Positions 38,261 through 51,247 are shown, numbered from the stretch's first letter. The stretch: 64,000 bases of DNA from Nymphaea colorata (GCF_008831285.2 NC_045139.1:12250704-12314703), one strand, 5' to 3'. Notes: generated from the sequence alone by a model not told the origin. Numbers and translations are program-made.

Positions 38261-40851
38261 ATGGGGAAGAAGGGGCAAGGAGGGCGGGAATTCGAGTTCT
38301 GCGGCGTCTGCAGGATGAACCACAACGACGGCCGACAGCACGTCTACTTTCCGAGGCACAAGCGCGCTCTCTCCGACCTCCTCTCCCGGTTTCTCTCCAA
38401 GTTCTCTGAAGTACGGTTCTTCCTCAGAAACCCTAGCTTCCTCCGCTGCGATGACGCTGGAAGGAACCGATTCTGGTGTGCCGTCTGCGAAGAAGATGTC
38501 GACGAGGTCGATAGCGAGTTCGCCTGGTATACTTCCTCTTCTTTTCTTCCTTTCCTTCCATTTCAACGTTTCTTCGTTCGCGTCGCTGGTTTCTGTATCT
38601 GTTTTGAATTCAGGAGTTTTTTTTTTTCTGAAGAATTTTGGTCGGTTTCAGTTGCAATGCGATCAATCATCTGGCCGGATCAGAACATTTAGTTTCGTTG
38701 AAGTCCTTCTTGTGGAAACACGGAGCGGGACAAGATCGGGTGGATAAATTTAGGGTTTCGGAGGAGGAATTTTCTAAGGTGAGAGCGAATCTTATTTGGG
38801 GTTTAGTTCCTCTTACGAAGGATGAATTGTTCGTGGCGTTTACGAAAATATTTTCATGGTTGCTACTTTCCTTCTTAATTTTTAGGCTGTAGTTTGATGG
38901 ACATTGGCTACCAATAGTTAGATTAATATTTTCTTGCCAATGCAGTGGGAAAATCGGTGTAGGTCGATGAAGATGGGGCAGTCGTCGTCGAATGCCAGCA
39001 ACATTGGCCCTTCTAACAATATCCACAATGGAATTAGTTGTTTGGATAGGAAGAGCTATGAGAACGATTCAGAACATCGCCTTGAAATTGGCGCAACGGT
39101 GCCATCGGGTAGTGGCAGTTTGGCTCCTCCAAACAATATCCTCAATGGCGCTAATAGTTTAGATATGCTTACTTTTCAAAAACCTGTGAATCACTCTTTT
39201 GAATCTGGTAATCTTTGTGATGGTGTTCTGCCTTTACAACGTTTCACGCATGAGAGCTATCAGATACGTTATCAAATGGGTAGAGATGGTACGGATGGTT
39301 TTGGTAGCGCCGGCCAACAAATGATTGGTTTGAAGCCTTTCCTTCCTCATATGGCTAAGACTCTCTCCTTAGTTCATGTTTGCAGGTTTAGTCATCTTTA
39401 TGAAGCGTTCGTTCTAGTTAGTTATTTAATCAAATTGATGCTTGCAGCTTATATGAACAGTCAACGTAATCGAGAAGGCCTGGGCTTTTCATCTGAAAAA
39501 ATGGTGAAATTATTTTAATGAATCATTCCGTATTAGTTTTTAGTATTTTCGGTCACGAATTTTACATCTAACGTGGTTTCTCCTAAGATACAGCACGCTT
39601 GCAGTTTGTGGTGTTACCTTTTCCTGTGGTATTATGAGCCGAGCATTTTACTATTATTACTTACACAAGTTACACATCCAGGTTAATAAAATGAATGGTG
39701 GAAATGATGGTGGTTTGGAATTGTATTCTGTATATGGTGTCAAACAAGGAGTTGTTGATGGAAACAGTGACTTCATGGGTAAACTTTAAGCAACATAACT
39801 TGAAAAACTCTTTCCTGGTTCTAGGATACTAACTAGAATGGTGTGTGCTCATATACTCTATCTATTATTTTTTGGTGCTCAGCACTGGAGAATTTGACCC
39901 GTCTTCCTTGCGTCCCTGGCGATCAAATGTTGAATGTACACTCAGGTGCTCCTCCACCTTGGTTACGTACAAATGAAGATATTCAGACAACTTGTAATCC
40001 CAGAGAAACAGGTGGCAACACTACTCGATCAAGTAAGACAGTGAGGTCCCAAAAGCGGAGGAAGCCCGAGAGGGTTGGAGCAGCATGGGCAGAAAGAAGA
40101 AAAGCTGAGCTTGAGAAAGAAAAGAGAGGGGAGGTTGTGAACAGTCATTTGGAAGCCGATTGGCTTCCAAATTTTGGAAGGGTTTGGCAATCAGGTTCAA
40201 GGAAAGAATCAAGAAGGGAGTTTGAGAATGAGAGAAGAAAGGTGTTGAAAACTGAAAATGTTTCTTCAGATGCTCCTGTAATGTCCTTCAAGTTACAGCC
40301 ATATATAAGCAAAAGAATGGTAATGTACAAATATCTTCGTTTTCTCTTAATAAATGGGAACTCTACAGCACATTTTAGCATATAATTGGTTACTGGATCT
40401 GGCATTCTGCGTTCACAATTGAAGCTTAATCCATTTCTGTTATTTTTAGTGTTTTGAAATGATATTTTGCTTTAGCCAGAATCCAAATAAAATATCCAAC
40501 GTACGAGCTGTTGTTTTTTTTGAAGATCACGTGTAACAGAAAAGGAGTGCATCTCAAGGCAATGAGGATGTGCCAGATGTCACCTTCTATTAGATATTAT
40601 TCTATGTGATTTGACAATCTTGTCTGCTGTAAATGTCAATGGTAATTGATGAACACTAGCTCAGATTTTGCTGTTTGAGCACCCGAAGTAGTGCTGCTGA
40701 TTTTCTTTTCTTCCTCTTTGATTTCTGTCTTGTATTTGCATTACTCTGGATTATGCTAACAGTTTCAATTTCTTATAATGTTTTTTTCCTTGTGCCTGTT
40801 GTCTTGCAGCGACAAGATGCAGAAAGTTGTGGAGTATCCACTACTGATTAA
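38261..40851 (+). CDS. TTL: TITAN-LIKE protein (CCDC84/CENATAC homologue), seven exons
   Basis: Exons: 38261-38526, 38652-38778, 38946-39385, 39461-39503, 39682-39778, 39883-40319, 40810-40851. The sum is 1452 nt, about 483 residues, with GT-AG introns and matching phases. Two C2H2-like fingers are visible: C14-x2-C17...H27-x5-H33 and C73-x2-C76...H95-x5-H101, the second followed by FLWKHG. The C-terminal signature holds HSGAPPPWL (344-352), GAAWAERRKAELEKEKRGE (390-408) and ADWLPNFGRVWQSGSRKES (416-434). Known for the family: Arabidopsis TITAN-LIKE is nuclear and needed for endosperm development, and the animal homologue CENATAC acts in the minor spliceosome. The acceptor of exon 4 is uncertain: 39447 is also AG but would shift the frame with the chosen donor. 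The start is the first ATG in a good context, giving MGKKG as in relatives. This gene looks intact. Confidence 0.9.
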
Positions 40852-42050
40852 GACCGTGATGGGAAGTTTCCAGATCCTCGAAAAGTGTTAGGTTCTTTTC
40901 CTCCTTTTGGCTACGTGGATGTCGTTTCAAGTAGACTACCAGAATCATCTCTATAGCAACTTTGTCAATCTCGTCCATGTAAATATTTGTAGTATACTCT
41001 GATTCTTGAACCACCCAGTCCCAAGATCAAAACCAGGAAACTGGCAGCCTTTTTTTGTTTGGGCAAATCCTGGAAGAGGCTTTTGAAAGTTACCATCAAA
41101 CTGGAGTTGGGTAAGGGCCGGAGACAATTTCTCGATAATAGTAGATGCAGCCATGCAGGTGTTCATGTCTTTTGCGTCCTCACCAGCTTTCTTCCTGTTA
41201 TTTGAATTTTGTTGCTTAACTTCAGAGCGAATTTACAACATTGAACAGTACATCTACACGTGGTCGATTGTTCCTGGCATTTTTCCATTATGTGACGGCG
41301 TCAGTTAGACCTTCCTTCTCTCTGGAATTGAGCGAGATTCTGGAATGTGCTGCAGATCCATAAAATTTCTCCTGTTGCAGTTTGGTGTTTATCGAGCAAG
41401 TGTTGAAGCAAAATTAAAAATGAAAACATGAACCTTGAGAATGGCCAGAATTTCTACCTTTGCTTCTCATGTGGGAACTTCCATTAGCGTCCATCAAATT
41501 GATCAACATCTGCAAACCCCAATCTCCATTGTGCTTTCGGGAGGGGAAAGAAGCCTATCGTTCTGCTGTAGTCTGCCGTTTGCTTAGTTCATCTCGCTAG
41601 ATCTTTGGCGGATCGATCTTCCTGCATCACATCCAATGCCAAAGGCTTGTATATTGCCGTCTCCGTACAGAAGTCAGTTGACATTTTGAGAGGTTGTCTT
41701 AGAAGGCGAAGTCCTGTTTCTTGCTTCTTGTGGATCTGCATTCGTGATCGACTTTCCATGATTAAGGTTGTTATGGTCTGAAGTACTAACTTGAGCGCTC
41801 GATACTGTTTCTTCTGCGAAAAGTTGTTCCTTTATGGGAATGAAGCTGCCCCTCTATTTCGTTCAACATAGAAAGTTAGAGCAGGTGAATTTTCATACCA
41901 GTCCATAATGGATTTGCTTTTTTTTGTGGTCATGCCTTCCTAGTTCTTGGATATATTCTAAATGTCTGAAAAAACAGTTGGTTACGCTTTCATTGCACGC
42001 AGGATGGTGCTCAATGGTGCATGCTAATTTATACTTGGACAGGGACGTTC
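40852..42050. other. Presumed TITAN-LIKE 3' flank and spacer
   Basis: Downstream of the TAA at 40849-40851 the sequence has moderate GC and no reading frame with a known domain. A 3' UTR of some hundred bases is likely, but no clear polyadenylation signal could be chosen. Confidence 0.45.
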
Positions 42051-44310
42051 CTAAAGTAAAAACGTGATAGGCGATGTCGTCCGATATGCCTCTATATCGT
42101 CGGCAATGTCGTCCATATTAGACTTATACTGTATATGATCGGCCTCTATATCCGGCAATGTCGTCCGATATGCCGATAGCTTGGGGGCTTTTTTGTGTTT
42201 TTTTTTTAAACAGTCCATCCCTCCTATTTTTAAATATTTATAAGGGAATGTTTGTGGACTGAAAATAATATTGAACTGGAATTAAGTTCTGAAAAGCTAT
42301 TTTCAGTCTGAATGCTGCAAAATTGTGAGGTGAAATGGTTCAAATTCTTGTTGGATCCAGCTTTTAAGGAATTTGACTTAATCGGATATTGTGTAAACAG
42401 TTTCGGTTTGTCGGACATCATGATCTTTCAAAATCGTATTAATCTATGAGTAGCGTAAGATTACGTTATTGGGTCCCAATTTGGATATCTTAATTGTCAT
42501 TCATTTGTGATTATGAAACTTCAACTCAATCCAAATCGACGTAGTAATTCTGTCTCTTATCTTTCACTAAATGGAGTTGGCATCAAATGACTAATTGGAC
42601 AGACCTAACTCCGGTGAGTGGGAGGCTTTAATCCTACCGTCAAAGTGAAGACCGAAACTTCATCCATTCCTCTGTTTTTCTTAATGTTCAGGATTGTTTT
42701 TGGTATCTCAAGGTGATACGCCCACTATGCTTCAATTTCCATATAAGTGTGTCTCTTTTACACCACAAAGTTTTTGCTTAATGTTTGGTTTTCTGAAAGT
42801 GTTTTTCTTTCTTTCAGGAATTAGCTTTAAGTGCACATGAGTGGTCTAAAACTAGAATAGTCGGATGAACAGCGTGTCATCCAATTTCCTTAAAACTTGT
42901 GGCCCAATGTTGTCATTCTCTTAAACATAGAATGAGTTGATTTGAAAATTTTTCAAAAATCTCTAAGGGTATAACAAAATTTTCCTTCAACTGTCTCAAA
43001 TAACCCATGTCAGTTTTTTGTTTTCTCATACCGACAAACCATTTTGCTGGCGAATGGCGATCCATTGCCTAAGTCTATAGTGTAGCTGGTCGGGTTAAAA
43101 TCTTGTAAAAATGTTAGTTTCTGATTTGATTCTATGAGTGCTATGTTTTCGCATCATAAAATGACGAGGTGTGACAGTCAACTGAAGAGTGTATTGCTGC
43201 CATCGTTAAAGCCCAAGCAGCGAGGCAGGGGAAATGAGGGAGCTTTCAGGCCACCCTCCAGGCGGTAGGGATAAACCTTTGCATCACTCGAAATGGGGAC
43301 CAAACGGCCGGTGTCTTCTTATCCTCATATGAGAAAACTCAAAATGTTCTAATGCTGGTTTCGTTTCATACCGGAACAAACAGCATTAACTATCGCAATT
43401 TTATGTTTTGAACTTATGATGTGGCATAATCTAGAACACCTTAAACTTTAATTTAAAGCTTAAATTTTACAAATGCTTATTATGCATTTTTTAATATCTG
43501 ACTTCCCACTTTTGAATGTGCTATTGACATATATTTTCTTATAAATGATGAATCAAGAATATTCTTTTATGTCTGATTAGTTTTGTATATGAAATCTATT
43601 TTTCTTGATTTTTTAATATTATTTAATTGTTTTAAGAATTAAAAAAATAATTTTACAATACTGATACTTACATTATATTTATGATATGTTATGATACAAG
43701 GCGGTCCGACGGATACATATTACTATATATCTTTTATCACATTGTCGACAATGATATGAAAAACAGGGAGCTCAAAGATGAGACCGCAACTCATCTCATC
43801 TCCGAGAAAAGGAAAATGGTGTCCGGGTTGAGGTCACGTGGAACAGTTCATTAGATTCCTGCAAACTTCTGAAAAAAATAACTTTACAGGTAATACTGCT
43901 TAAATTATTATCAGCCACTATTAAATGATTTTTAATAAATTTGCATTTCATAAGCGCAAATACGCATGAATTTCTTCAAGTTTTCATGTGGCTTTTATGT
44001 GCCTTATTGGAATGGACAACCATTTCGCGCAATTTTGATATTATTATAGATTAGCAAAAGCTGCTTAGTTAGAAACCATGTTTTAGATTACATTTTTAGG
44101 AAATTTTGATTTCGAACTTATCTTCAAGTTTTAGGTATTACTATTTTGTGTCCCTTTCTCTAACCAAGTGACCGATAACACAATCGGTCGAGTGGTTCAT
44201 GTCTTTGATTCTTGAAAAGTGCTTTCTTGATGGTATTGAAAAGTAGTATTCTAATTATTGTCTCCTTTTCCCTTTTTTTTCTTTCTCTCTCTATCTTTTA
44301 CTATAAGGGC
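42051..44310. other. AT-rich spacer with short diverged repeats
   Basis: Near 42070-42180 the words GTCGTCCGATATGCC and CGGCAATGTCGTCC each occur twice. Elsewhere nothing is recognised. Confidence 0.5.
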
Positions 44311-44480
44311 CCGTTTGATGGCATAGAAGAATTTAACGTGGTAAATTTACCACGGTAAATTTTTCTGGAAAAATTTATAGAATGAAATTTCTTCCTTTTC
44401 CAATTTGAAGTCCTGTTTGATGACAAGGTAGAATTTAACGTGGTAAAATTAACTCTGTTTGATGCACATGGTAATTTTTC
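44311..44480. repeat. Duplicated TTTGATG...AATTTAACGTGGTAAA module with a perfect palindrome
   Basis: GTTTGATG...AGAATTTAACGTGGTAAA occurs at about 44315 and 44412. At 44337-44354 CGTGGTAAATTTACCACG is a perfect 18-bp palindrome. The GGGCCCGTTTGATGG start resembles the ends of small plant MITEs. Confidence 0.6.
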
Positions 44481-45944
44481 GCAGGGTAGTTTTTTGCATA
44501 TTAGCCAAACCAAACATAATTGCAAAAGTAACAGCTAAATGTGATCCATAAAACATTTTACCATTTGAATATTTGGTTTTGTCTTGTAAATTCAAGGAGT
44601 ATATGCTAGTTATCTTGTAAATTCAAGGAGTATATGCTCATACAGCGGTTTTCTTCTTGTGAAGGATGTCATGTGGATTAGGGAAGAGAGCAAAATGTAG
44701 GACAACGAAGCTTGAAAGGTCTAACTCTTATTCCCATGACACCATATTCTTGGCAGGCATGGAACTTCCTCACAGCAAATGAAGCTTCTTCAGCATAAAT
44801 ATCCTACCAAAGAACCTTCACATACTAAGCTCCATGCTAGATGGTTTCCTTTTGCTATTGGTTATTATGTTCAAGTATGCTGGTGATAAGGATTCCATGC
44901 TGCCATCAGTTTCATGTGCCTGGCATTCCTGTTTTCATATATCTGTTAGCCTTCAGTTTATTTCTTTAGCTGCCTGTTGTAAAGTTCTATGAATCCTAGT
45001 AGTTATGTACACTCAGATTAACTGTTCAGGAATCCTGGGAGTAGTACTCCGTTTTATACCTTCAACTTACTCTGCATGTTTATCTGCTGAGTTGCAGCAT
45101 GAGAATGATTAGGCACGTGCTTAATGCCTCTGCCATTTGTTACCTTCTTCAGTTCTCTTGAGTTCTTACATTCTAATAATTGTGGTGTTCATGTGTTGTA
45201 TAAAAAGATAGTCAAGTTACAGATAGATGTTATTTAAAGCTTCCAACAAACATGAACAAACTATGGCACCGAGAAAGAGATCCAAGACTTCTACTGCCCC
45301 CACATGTTTCTGTGAGTTACGTTGTGAAATGTACAATTGTAGACCATCAGGAAAATTCATGAAAATCAATACTTGAACAGTATAATAATGAGATCCTGAA
45401 AATCAATACTTGAACATGTGTACATCAGAAATGACGAACAGGAAAAACATAAACTGGAAGGAGAAAATTGCTGCAAAGATAGATGAGGCTCAGCCTTCTT
45501 ACCTTATACAAATAGAAGCAGAGCCACCAACACTAGGTTCCACCTTCGATCTCTGGCACACAGTCAACTCCTTTCTATTCCGAGCTCAAGCTGATCAGTC
45601 AATCCAACAAAGATACACAAGAAAGATTTAGAGATTGGGGGAAATGCGGCTACAACCATGCCTGGCAGATTGGGGAAAGAGGTTTTAACGAGGACTCACC
45701 TGAAGAGATGGATATGATTTTGGTGGCTCGACCTACCCGCAACTGCAAATGCAGCTTCTTTCAGCCAACCCTGCAGAGAGAGAAGAGGAAGGGATTGGGG
45801 CACCGTAATAAAGCAGAAACAGAGAGAGAGAGAGAGAGAGGGGGGAGGCGAAGGGCCACCTTACCCGGCGCGATCGAGGAAGAGAAAGATCGAGGGGAAG
45901 AAAGGGCTTCGCAGAGATGAAGGGGATCTCAAAAAGCGAGAAAG
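44481..45944. other. Spacer; possible untranslated exons of a - strand transcript
   Basis: On the - strand, around 45870-45480, there are several splice-like signals: GCCGG/GTAAGG, TCTCTCTGCAG/GGTTGG, TTGCGG/GTAGG, and TATAAG/GTAAG. No conserved protein is encoded, so this is only a hint of a transcript or pseudogene. Confidence 0.25.
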
Positions 45945-46125
45945 AGAGATGAGAGATGAGCAGCGAGAGTGGCGAACTTCTGAAGAGAGACGAGAGACAA
46001 GCAGCAAGAGTGGCGAACTTCAGAAGAGAGACGAGAGACGAGCAGCCAGGGTGGCGAGAGACGAGAGACGAGCAGCGAGGGTGGCGAGAGAGATGAGAGA
46101 CGAGCATAGCAGCGAGAGTGGCGAG
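45945..46125. repeat. GA-rich minisatellite
   Basis: Units built of GAGAGACGAGAGACGAGCAGC and GAGNGTGGCGA recur at least five times with spacings of about 33-52 bp. The - strand frame across it (repeating SRHPRCSSLVS-like words) is a repeat translation. Confidence 0.8.
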
Positions 46126-46701
46126 AAAAAAAGAAGAGAGACTAACGGCTCTCAATTTTGTCAACGCCAAAAAGTCGGTCCTGTTTGGACTGACTTTTTT
46201 CCACCTGATGACAATAAACATTTCAGGTGAAATTTTGAAGCGTTTGTTGAGAAGAATGGTGAACAGATGAAATTTCATCATTTGTATGTTTTTTTTCTGT
46301 ACATCAAAGGGTAAAGGAAAAGTGAAAAAAAAAATAATGCCAAAAGAAAATGAAAAAATTATTATAAAAATATGTTTGAATTAAAAAAAAAAAAGAAAAC
46401 CAAAGAATGCAAATCTCAGGGGGAGGCTTCCATTGTGCCTCCCATCGTCACCACAACGTGGCAGAGCACGGTAGCAGGCCCAATGGCGGCCTCTCTACCG
46501 TTTCGACTACTTAATTTCCGTCAGTTTTGACAGTTGAGGTGGAAGTACTGTGTCAGTGAGTAACATTGGGATATAAATTCAAATTGCTAAGCATTTACAG
46601 GTTGCTACGAACTAAGTGGTGAGGGTAATTGCTCGTCTCTTATTAAGTTCTTGCAATCGGCAGCCTTTCATGGACCCATGGAGATTTTAACTGGATAGTG
46701 G
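46126..46701. other. Spacer, no gene seen
   Basis: AT-rich, with A-rich runs near 46320-46400. Confidence 0.5.
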
Positions 46702-46706
46702 CAAAT

Positions 46707-46904
46707 TAAAGATTAGGGAGAGGAATGAGAAACACACAGACGTGGTTTGGCATGTATGCCTACGTCCACGAGAAGCAAGGGAGAGCTCGTAATCACTATT
46801 TAACGTGAGTGAATACAACAGTTACAAAGCAAGAAATCATGGAAGGAAAAATTAACGGCAATCCATGGTGGGCATAACGAGCCTCATGTAGAACTGTTTC
46901 AACA
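46707..46904 (-). repeat. 3' LTR of copia element 2 (shortened)
   Basis: It matches 51755-52051 but lacks two internal blocks of about 40-60 bp, including the segment holding TTGTATATTTTATC. Starts TGTTGAAACAG on the - strand. Confidence 0.92.
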
Positions 46905-48300
46905 CTCTCCTTCAAGTTGAGAGTATATGTTAACAACTCCCAACTTGATCATAGTGCTTCTAAGTTTTTCTCTCGTAATAGCTTTGGTGAAGATATCACC
47001 ATATTGCTCCTCACTTCTGACAGAAGGAGCGATGATTTCTTTGTTTTGAACCTTGTCGTGTATAAAGTGACAATCAATTTCAATATGGTTTGTCCTTTCA
47101 TGAAAGACTGAGTTTGCAGCTATATGTATTGCAGCTTGATTAACACAATACAACTTCATAGGACGAGGTTGTTCAAAGCCTATTTCCTTTAGCATCGCTT
47201 TGAGCCAAATGATTCACATGTAGTGTTTATCATTGTTTTATATTCAGCCTCGGCGCTAGATCTTGAAATCACTTTCTGTTTTTTACTGTTCCATGAGACC
47301 AAATTGCCCCCAACCATAATACAAAATCCTGTAGTTGACTTTCTGTCTGATGCAATTCCAGCCCAGTTTGCATATGAGAAACCTTCTATATCGGTATTTC
47401 CATTTCACTTCATCTAAATACCACGTCCTGGAGCTTCTGTTAAGTACCTTAAAATTTTATCAATAGCAGAGAAATGAGCTCGTTGGGGGGCATGCATATA
47501 TTTGCTTACTTCACTGACTGCATAGGTAATGTCAGACCTTGTAACAGTCAAATATATCAAATTTCCAACAATACGTTGGTACTGTTTTGCATCTTGTACT
47601 GGTTCGCCATGATCTATCTTGTCAAGTTTGTGATTTACCTCTATTGGTGTGACTGCTGGCTTCGCTCCAAGTTTCTTTGTTTCCATCAATAGATCAAGAG
47701 CATATTTCCTTTGGGATAAATATAAACCTTTCTTGGAGTGACTTACCTCTATTCCTAGGAAGTATTTCAATCTTACTATAACTTTTATCTCAAACTTTTG
47801 ATGGAGATATTGTTTGGTCTTCTCAACTATATTATTGGAATCCCTTGTAATGACAATATCATCCACATAAACAAGAACCAAAACAGTTTTATTTTGGTAA
47901 TGATGAATGAATAAAGAGTTGTCTGAAACACTGCGTTTGTACCCAAAATCGATCAAGGCAGAACTAAGCTTTGAGTACCAAGCTCAAGGGGATTGTTTGA
48001 GTCCATAGATAGACTTCTTCAATTTACAAACAAGATTTTTCTTGTTTTTATAATTGAGACCTTGAGGAATTTTCATGTAGACTTCTTCCTGTAAATCATC
48101 TTGAAGAAAAGCATTCTTTACGTCAAGCTGAAATAAATCTCACTCATGATTGTAGGCAATAGATACAAGGGTATGAAGAGTTGTCATCTTTGCCACTGGA
48201 ACAAACGTTTCTGTATAGTCAATCCCTTCTGTTTGAGAGAAGCTGCGAGCAACAAGACGAGTTTTATGTCGGTCAAGAGTTCCATTTCAGTTTAAAAACT
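46899..48300 (-). pseudogene. Copia element 2 reverse transcriptase C-terminal half and RNase H
   Basis: VLVYVDDIVITRDSNN shows an intact catalytic YVDD. LKYFLGIEVSHSKKGLYLSQ, GNLIYLTVTRSDITYAVS and KILRYLTEAPGRGI follow in one 180-residue frame (47414-47956). The RNase H end holds HIEIDCHFIHDKV (46899-47195), separated by frameshifts. Upstream toward 48300 the fingers and palm are present but interrupted. Confidence 0.9.
46905..46919 (-). other. Polypurine tract of copia element 2
   Basis: On the - strand AACTTGAAGGAGAG directly precedes the 3' LTR. Confidence 0.8.
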
Positions 48301-50240
48301 CATTTGCAACTAACAGGTTTTTTACCTGGAAGAAGAGGGACAAGTTCCCATGTGTCATTTTTTGTTAGAGCATCTAGATCGTCTCTTATGGTGTTTTTCC
48401 AACAAGGATCTTGAACAACCTCTTCAAATGTCCCTGGTTCAGAGGCTTTGTTTAACTGCATAAAAAAGGCTGTCTGAGTTTGAGAGAAAGCACCATAATC
48501 AACACGGGCTTCTATCGAATATTTAACCATACTGCTCATAGCAAAACCTTTGTATCGTTCGGGTTGTTGGCGAAGTCTTTCGGAGTGCTAAAGAATGTTC
48601 TCTTGTTGTATCTCAGTTGCAGTAACTTGCCGGGAATGATGTTGTTGAATCCTTTCCGATTGCCTCAGGGCGTTTTCTGGCTGTGTTTCAGTTGCAGTGA
48701 TTTGTCTTGAGGCACTATCAACTCTTTCAATGATAGGAGTGGTATCATCATTATTTTGGACGTGAATAGAAACTTTACCATTCTCAACATCAGCCAAAGG
48801 AAAAACATTAGGAAGAGGGAGAGACTGAAATTTTGAGTTTATTTTCTCCCTTTGAGGATGAACTTGAGTCTCTCCCTGACAACGATTTTCAAAATATGCT
48901 TGCGACTCATCAAATAACATCGCGAGATATATACATTTTCTTTGAAGTCACATCAAAGCATCTATATCCTTTCTTGGTAGGGGAATATCCGATAAACACA
49001 CATTTTATGGCATGAGGCTGTAACTTATTTTGATGTTTAGGAGATTTCCAAACATAAACAATGCATCCAAACTTTCTAAGATGTTCAATAGTTGATTGTT
49101 CATTTAAGAACTTCAATGGGGGATCTATTTTCAAGATAGCACCTTGGTTGCCTGTTTATAATATAGTTGGCTGTTGAAATTGCTTCACTCCAAAAACGTT
49201 CTGGAACATTGTTTTGGAAAAGCAACGCACGAGTCACTTCAAGTAAATGCCTATTTCTTCTTTCAGAAACTTCGTTCTGTTGAGTGTTTCTCCACATGTA
49301 GTCTAGTGGTGTATGCCAACCTTGTTGACAAAGGACTCAAAATTCTTGTTTATATATTTAGTCTCATTGTCCGTCCGTAAGGTTTTAATTTTTGTCCCAA
49401 ACTGAGTGACTACCAAGTTGTAAAATATTTGAAATTTAGAAAACACCTCGTCCTTGGTTTTTAAGAAATATATCCAATCCACAGGAGAATGATCATCAAT
49501 GAAGGATAAGTAATACTTAAAACCATTATATGACTCAAGAGGGGCTGGTTCCCAAACGTCCGAGTGAACAATCTCAAAAACTGACTTAGTAGTACTTTCA
49601 GAGGAAGAAAATGGTGGTCGGGTTAACTTGGCATATCGGCACACCTCACAAGTATTGCAATAAAAAAATATTCCAAGCTTCAAGGAATTTAAAACATAAT
49701 TTGATGGATGCCCCAACCTCAAATATTATTTTTCTCCTTCAGTCTTGTTTGTAGTGGCAGCAAGTGCCTTATTTATGCAATTCAAGTAATAGAGAGCGCA
49801 AAATTCGTCCCATTCACCAATCGTCTTCCTGGTGATTCGATCCTGAAACACAACCTTTGAGGGGAAGAAAATCACATTACAGTTGTAAGTCTTGGTTATC
49901 TTACTGACGGACATGAGATTGGAAGTCAAATCAGGCATATATAAAACATCAATAGGACCCTTCTTCTCAAAAAATTGTGTAACTCCCTTTCCTGTGACGC
50001 TAATCTTGCCCCCATTAGCTATAGTAACAGGTTTTATATAAGAGATGAATGTCAGTTAATTTTATTTTCGAACCAGCCATATTGTCTGATGCACCAGAAT
50101 CTATTATCCAAGTATTCTCGTCTAAACAAGACAAAAAACTGCACGTACCTGCACCATCGCTGCTTTCGTTAGTGGCCAGGGTAGCTGAATTTTGTTTGAC
50201 AAAATTATGTAAAAGTTGGCTCAGCTTTTCCATGGTCACC
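48301..50240 (-). pseudogene. Copia element 2 protease, integrase and start of reverse transcriptase
   Basis: On the - strand TWIIDSGASDNM (near 50140) is the protease active site. LGHPSN and CEVCRYAKLTR mark the pre-integrase zinc region. FIDDHSPVDWIYFL and LRTDNETKY are the integrase core, and FGCIVYVWKSP and CVFIGYSPTKKGYRCF its C-terminal part. DLDALTKNDTWELVPLLPG opens the reverse transcriptase near 48350. Several frames are needed to read it through. Confidence 0.9.
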
Positions 50241-50443
50241 GGAGTATATTTCTAATCATCATGAAAAACATGAGCAGCCTTGTGCCATCCTTCATCATTC
50301 GATTTCTCTCTGGTGTGATTTTCTTTCTTGCAATAGGTACAAAAAAGTTTCTTTTTTCCTTTGGAATTTAAAAAACCAGAACCAGAAGACATACTCACGT
50401 CCTTTTGTTTGGAGACCATCGCTGCTTGGGAGTCCTCCTCAGT

Positions 50444-51110
50444 TCAGTTGAAAGGATTCATGATTTGATGTCGGGTTTCCTCACACATAATGATGGAGCA
50501 GACGGTGTTGAGTTTGGGAACTTCCAGTGACATGAGAACTTGACTGCGCAGCAATTCATATTCGGGTTTCAGTCCAGCCAACATCTGAAAATTTTTTTCT
50601 TCCTCTCGATTTTTCTGGAGAGTAACAACATCAGTCGCTACAGGGGTATAGGATTCCCTATTCATCCCATAAGGCGCGAAGTTGTCCAAAATATTCTGTG
50701 AAGGTCATATCTCCTTGTTTGAGCTTGCTGATTTCTTGCGCTAATTGAAAACGTCGAGCGACATTGTATTGCTGGCTGTAGAGATCACGAGCTGCCTCCC
50801 ACACATCTTTGGCAGTTTCAAGAAAAAAAAATCTACAAGCAATTTTTTTCTCCATGGAATTCAAGAGCCATGACAAGACAGTGTGGTCGTTTGATTCCCA
50901 TTCAGCAAGTTTCGAATCATTCTCAGTAGGCTTTGGTTTGCTGCCAGTGACGTGACCGAGTCTAGACTTTCTGCTTAAGAAAAGTTTAGCAGATTTTGCC
51001 CAGGTAATATAATTGAACCCATTTAAGGATTCAGTGGTCATTTTGAGTGTAGGATTGATGTTGTCCTGCAACTGTTGCTGAGGCCCTTGTGACTGGGAGC
51101 TATCTGCCAT
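50444..51110 (-). pseudogene. Copia element 2 gag
   Basis: MADSSQSQG starts at 51110. LNGFNYITWAKSAKLFLS and AARDLYSQQYNVARRFQLAQ are typical of copia capsid proteins. One frameshift near 50660-50690 separates the last 70 residues (ETRHQIMNPFN end). No intact zinc knuckle is seen downstream, though a C-rich remnant may lie around 50290-50340. Confidence 0.88.
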
Positions 51111-51247
51111 GACAACCTGATGAGAGAAACCTTCAATATCACACGAACCTGAAATTATATTGAAGGGACAGAACTCCGCTTCCTCTTGAATTTGCAATCG
51201 TGTGTGTCGCAGAAGCCTTCTAGCGATACTCAGAATATAGCGACACT

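Noticed and set aside
38078-38566. 162-codon - strand frame opposite TITAN-LIKE exon 1
   Set aside because: Shadow of the coding exon; its proline run is the GGA repeat read backwards.
45733-46281. 182-codon - strand frame
   Set aside because: Most of it is the GA-rich minisatellite translated; no conserved domain.
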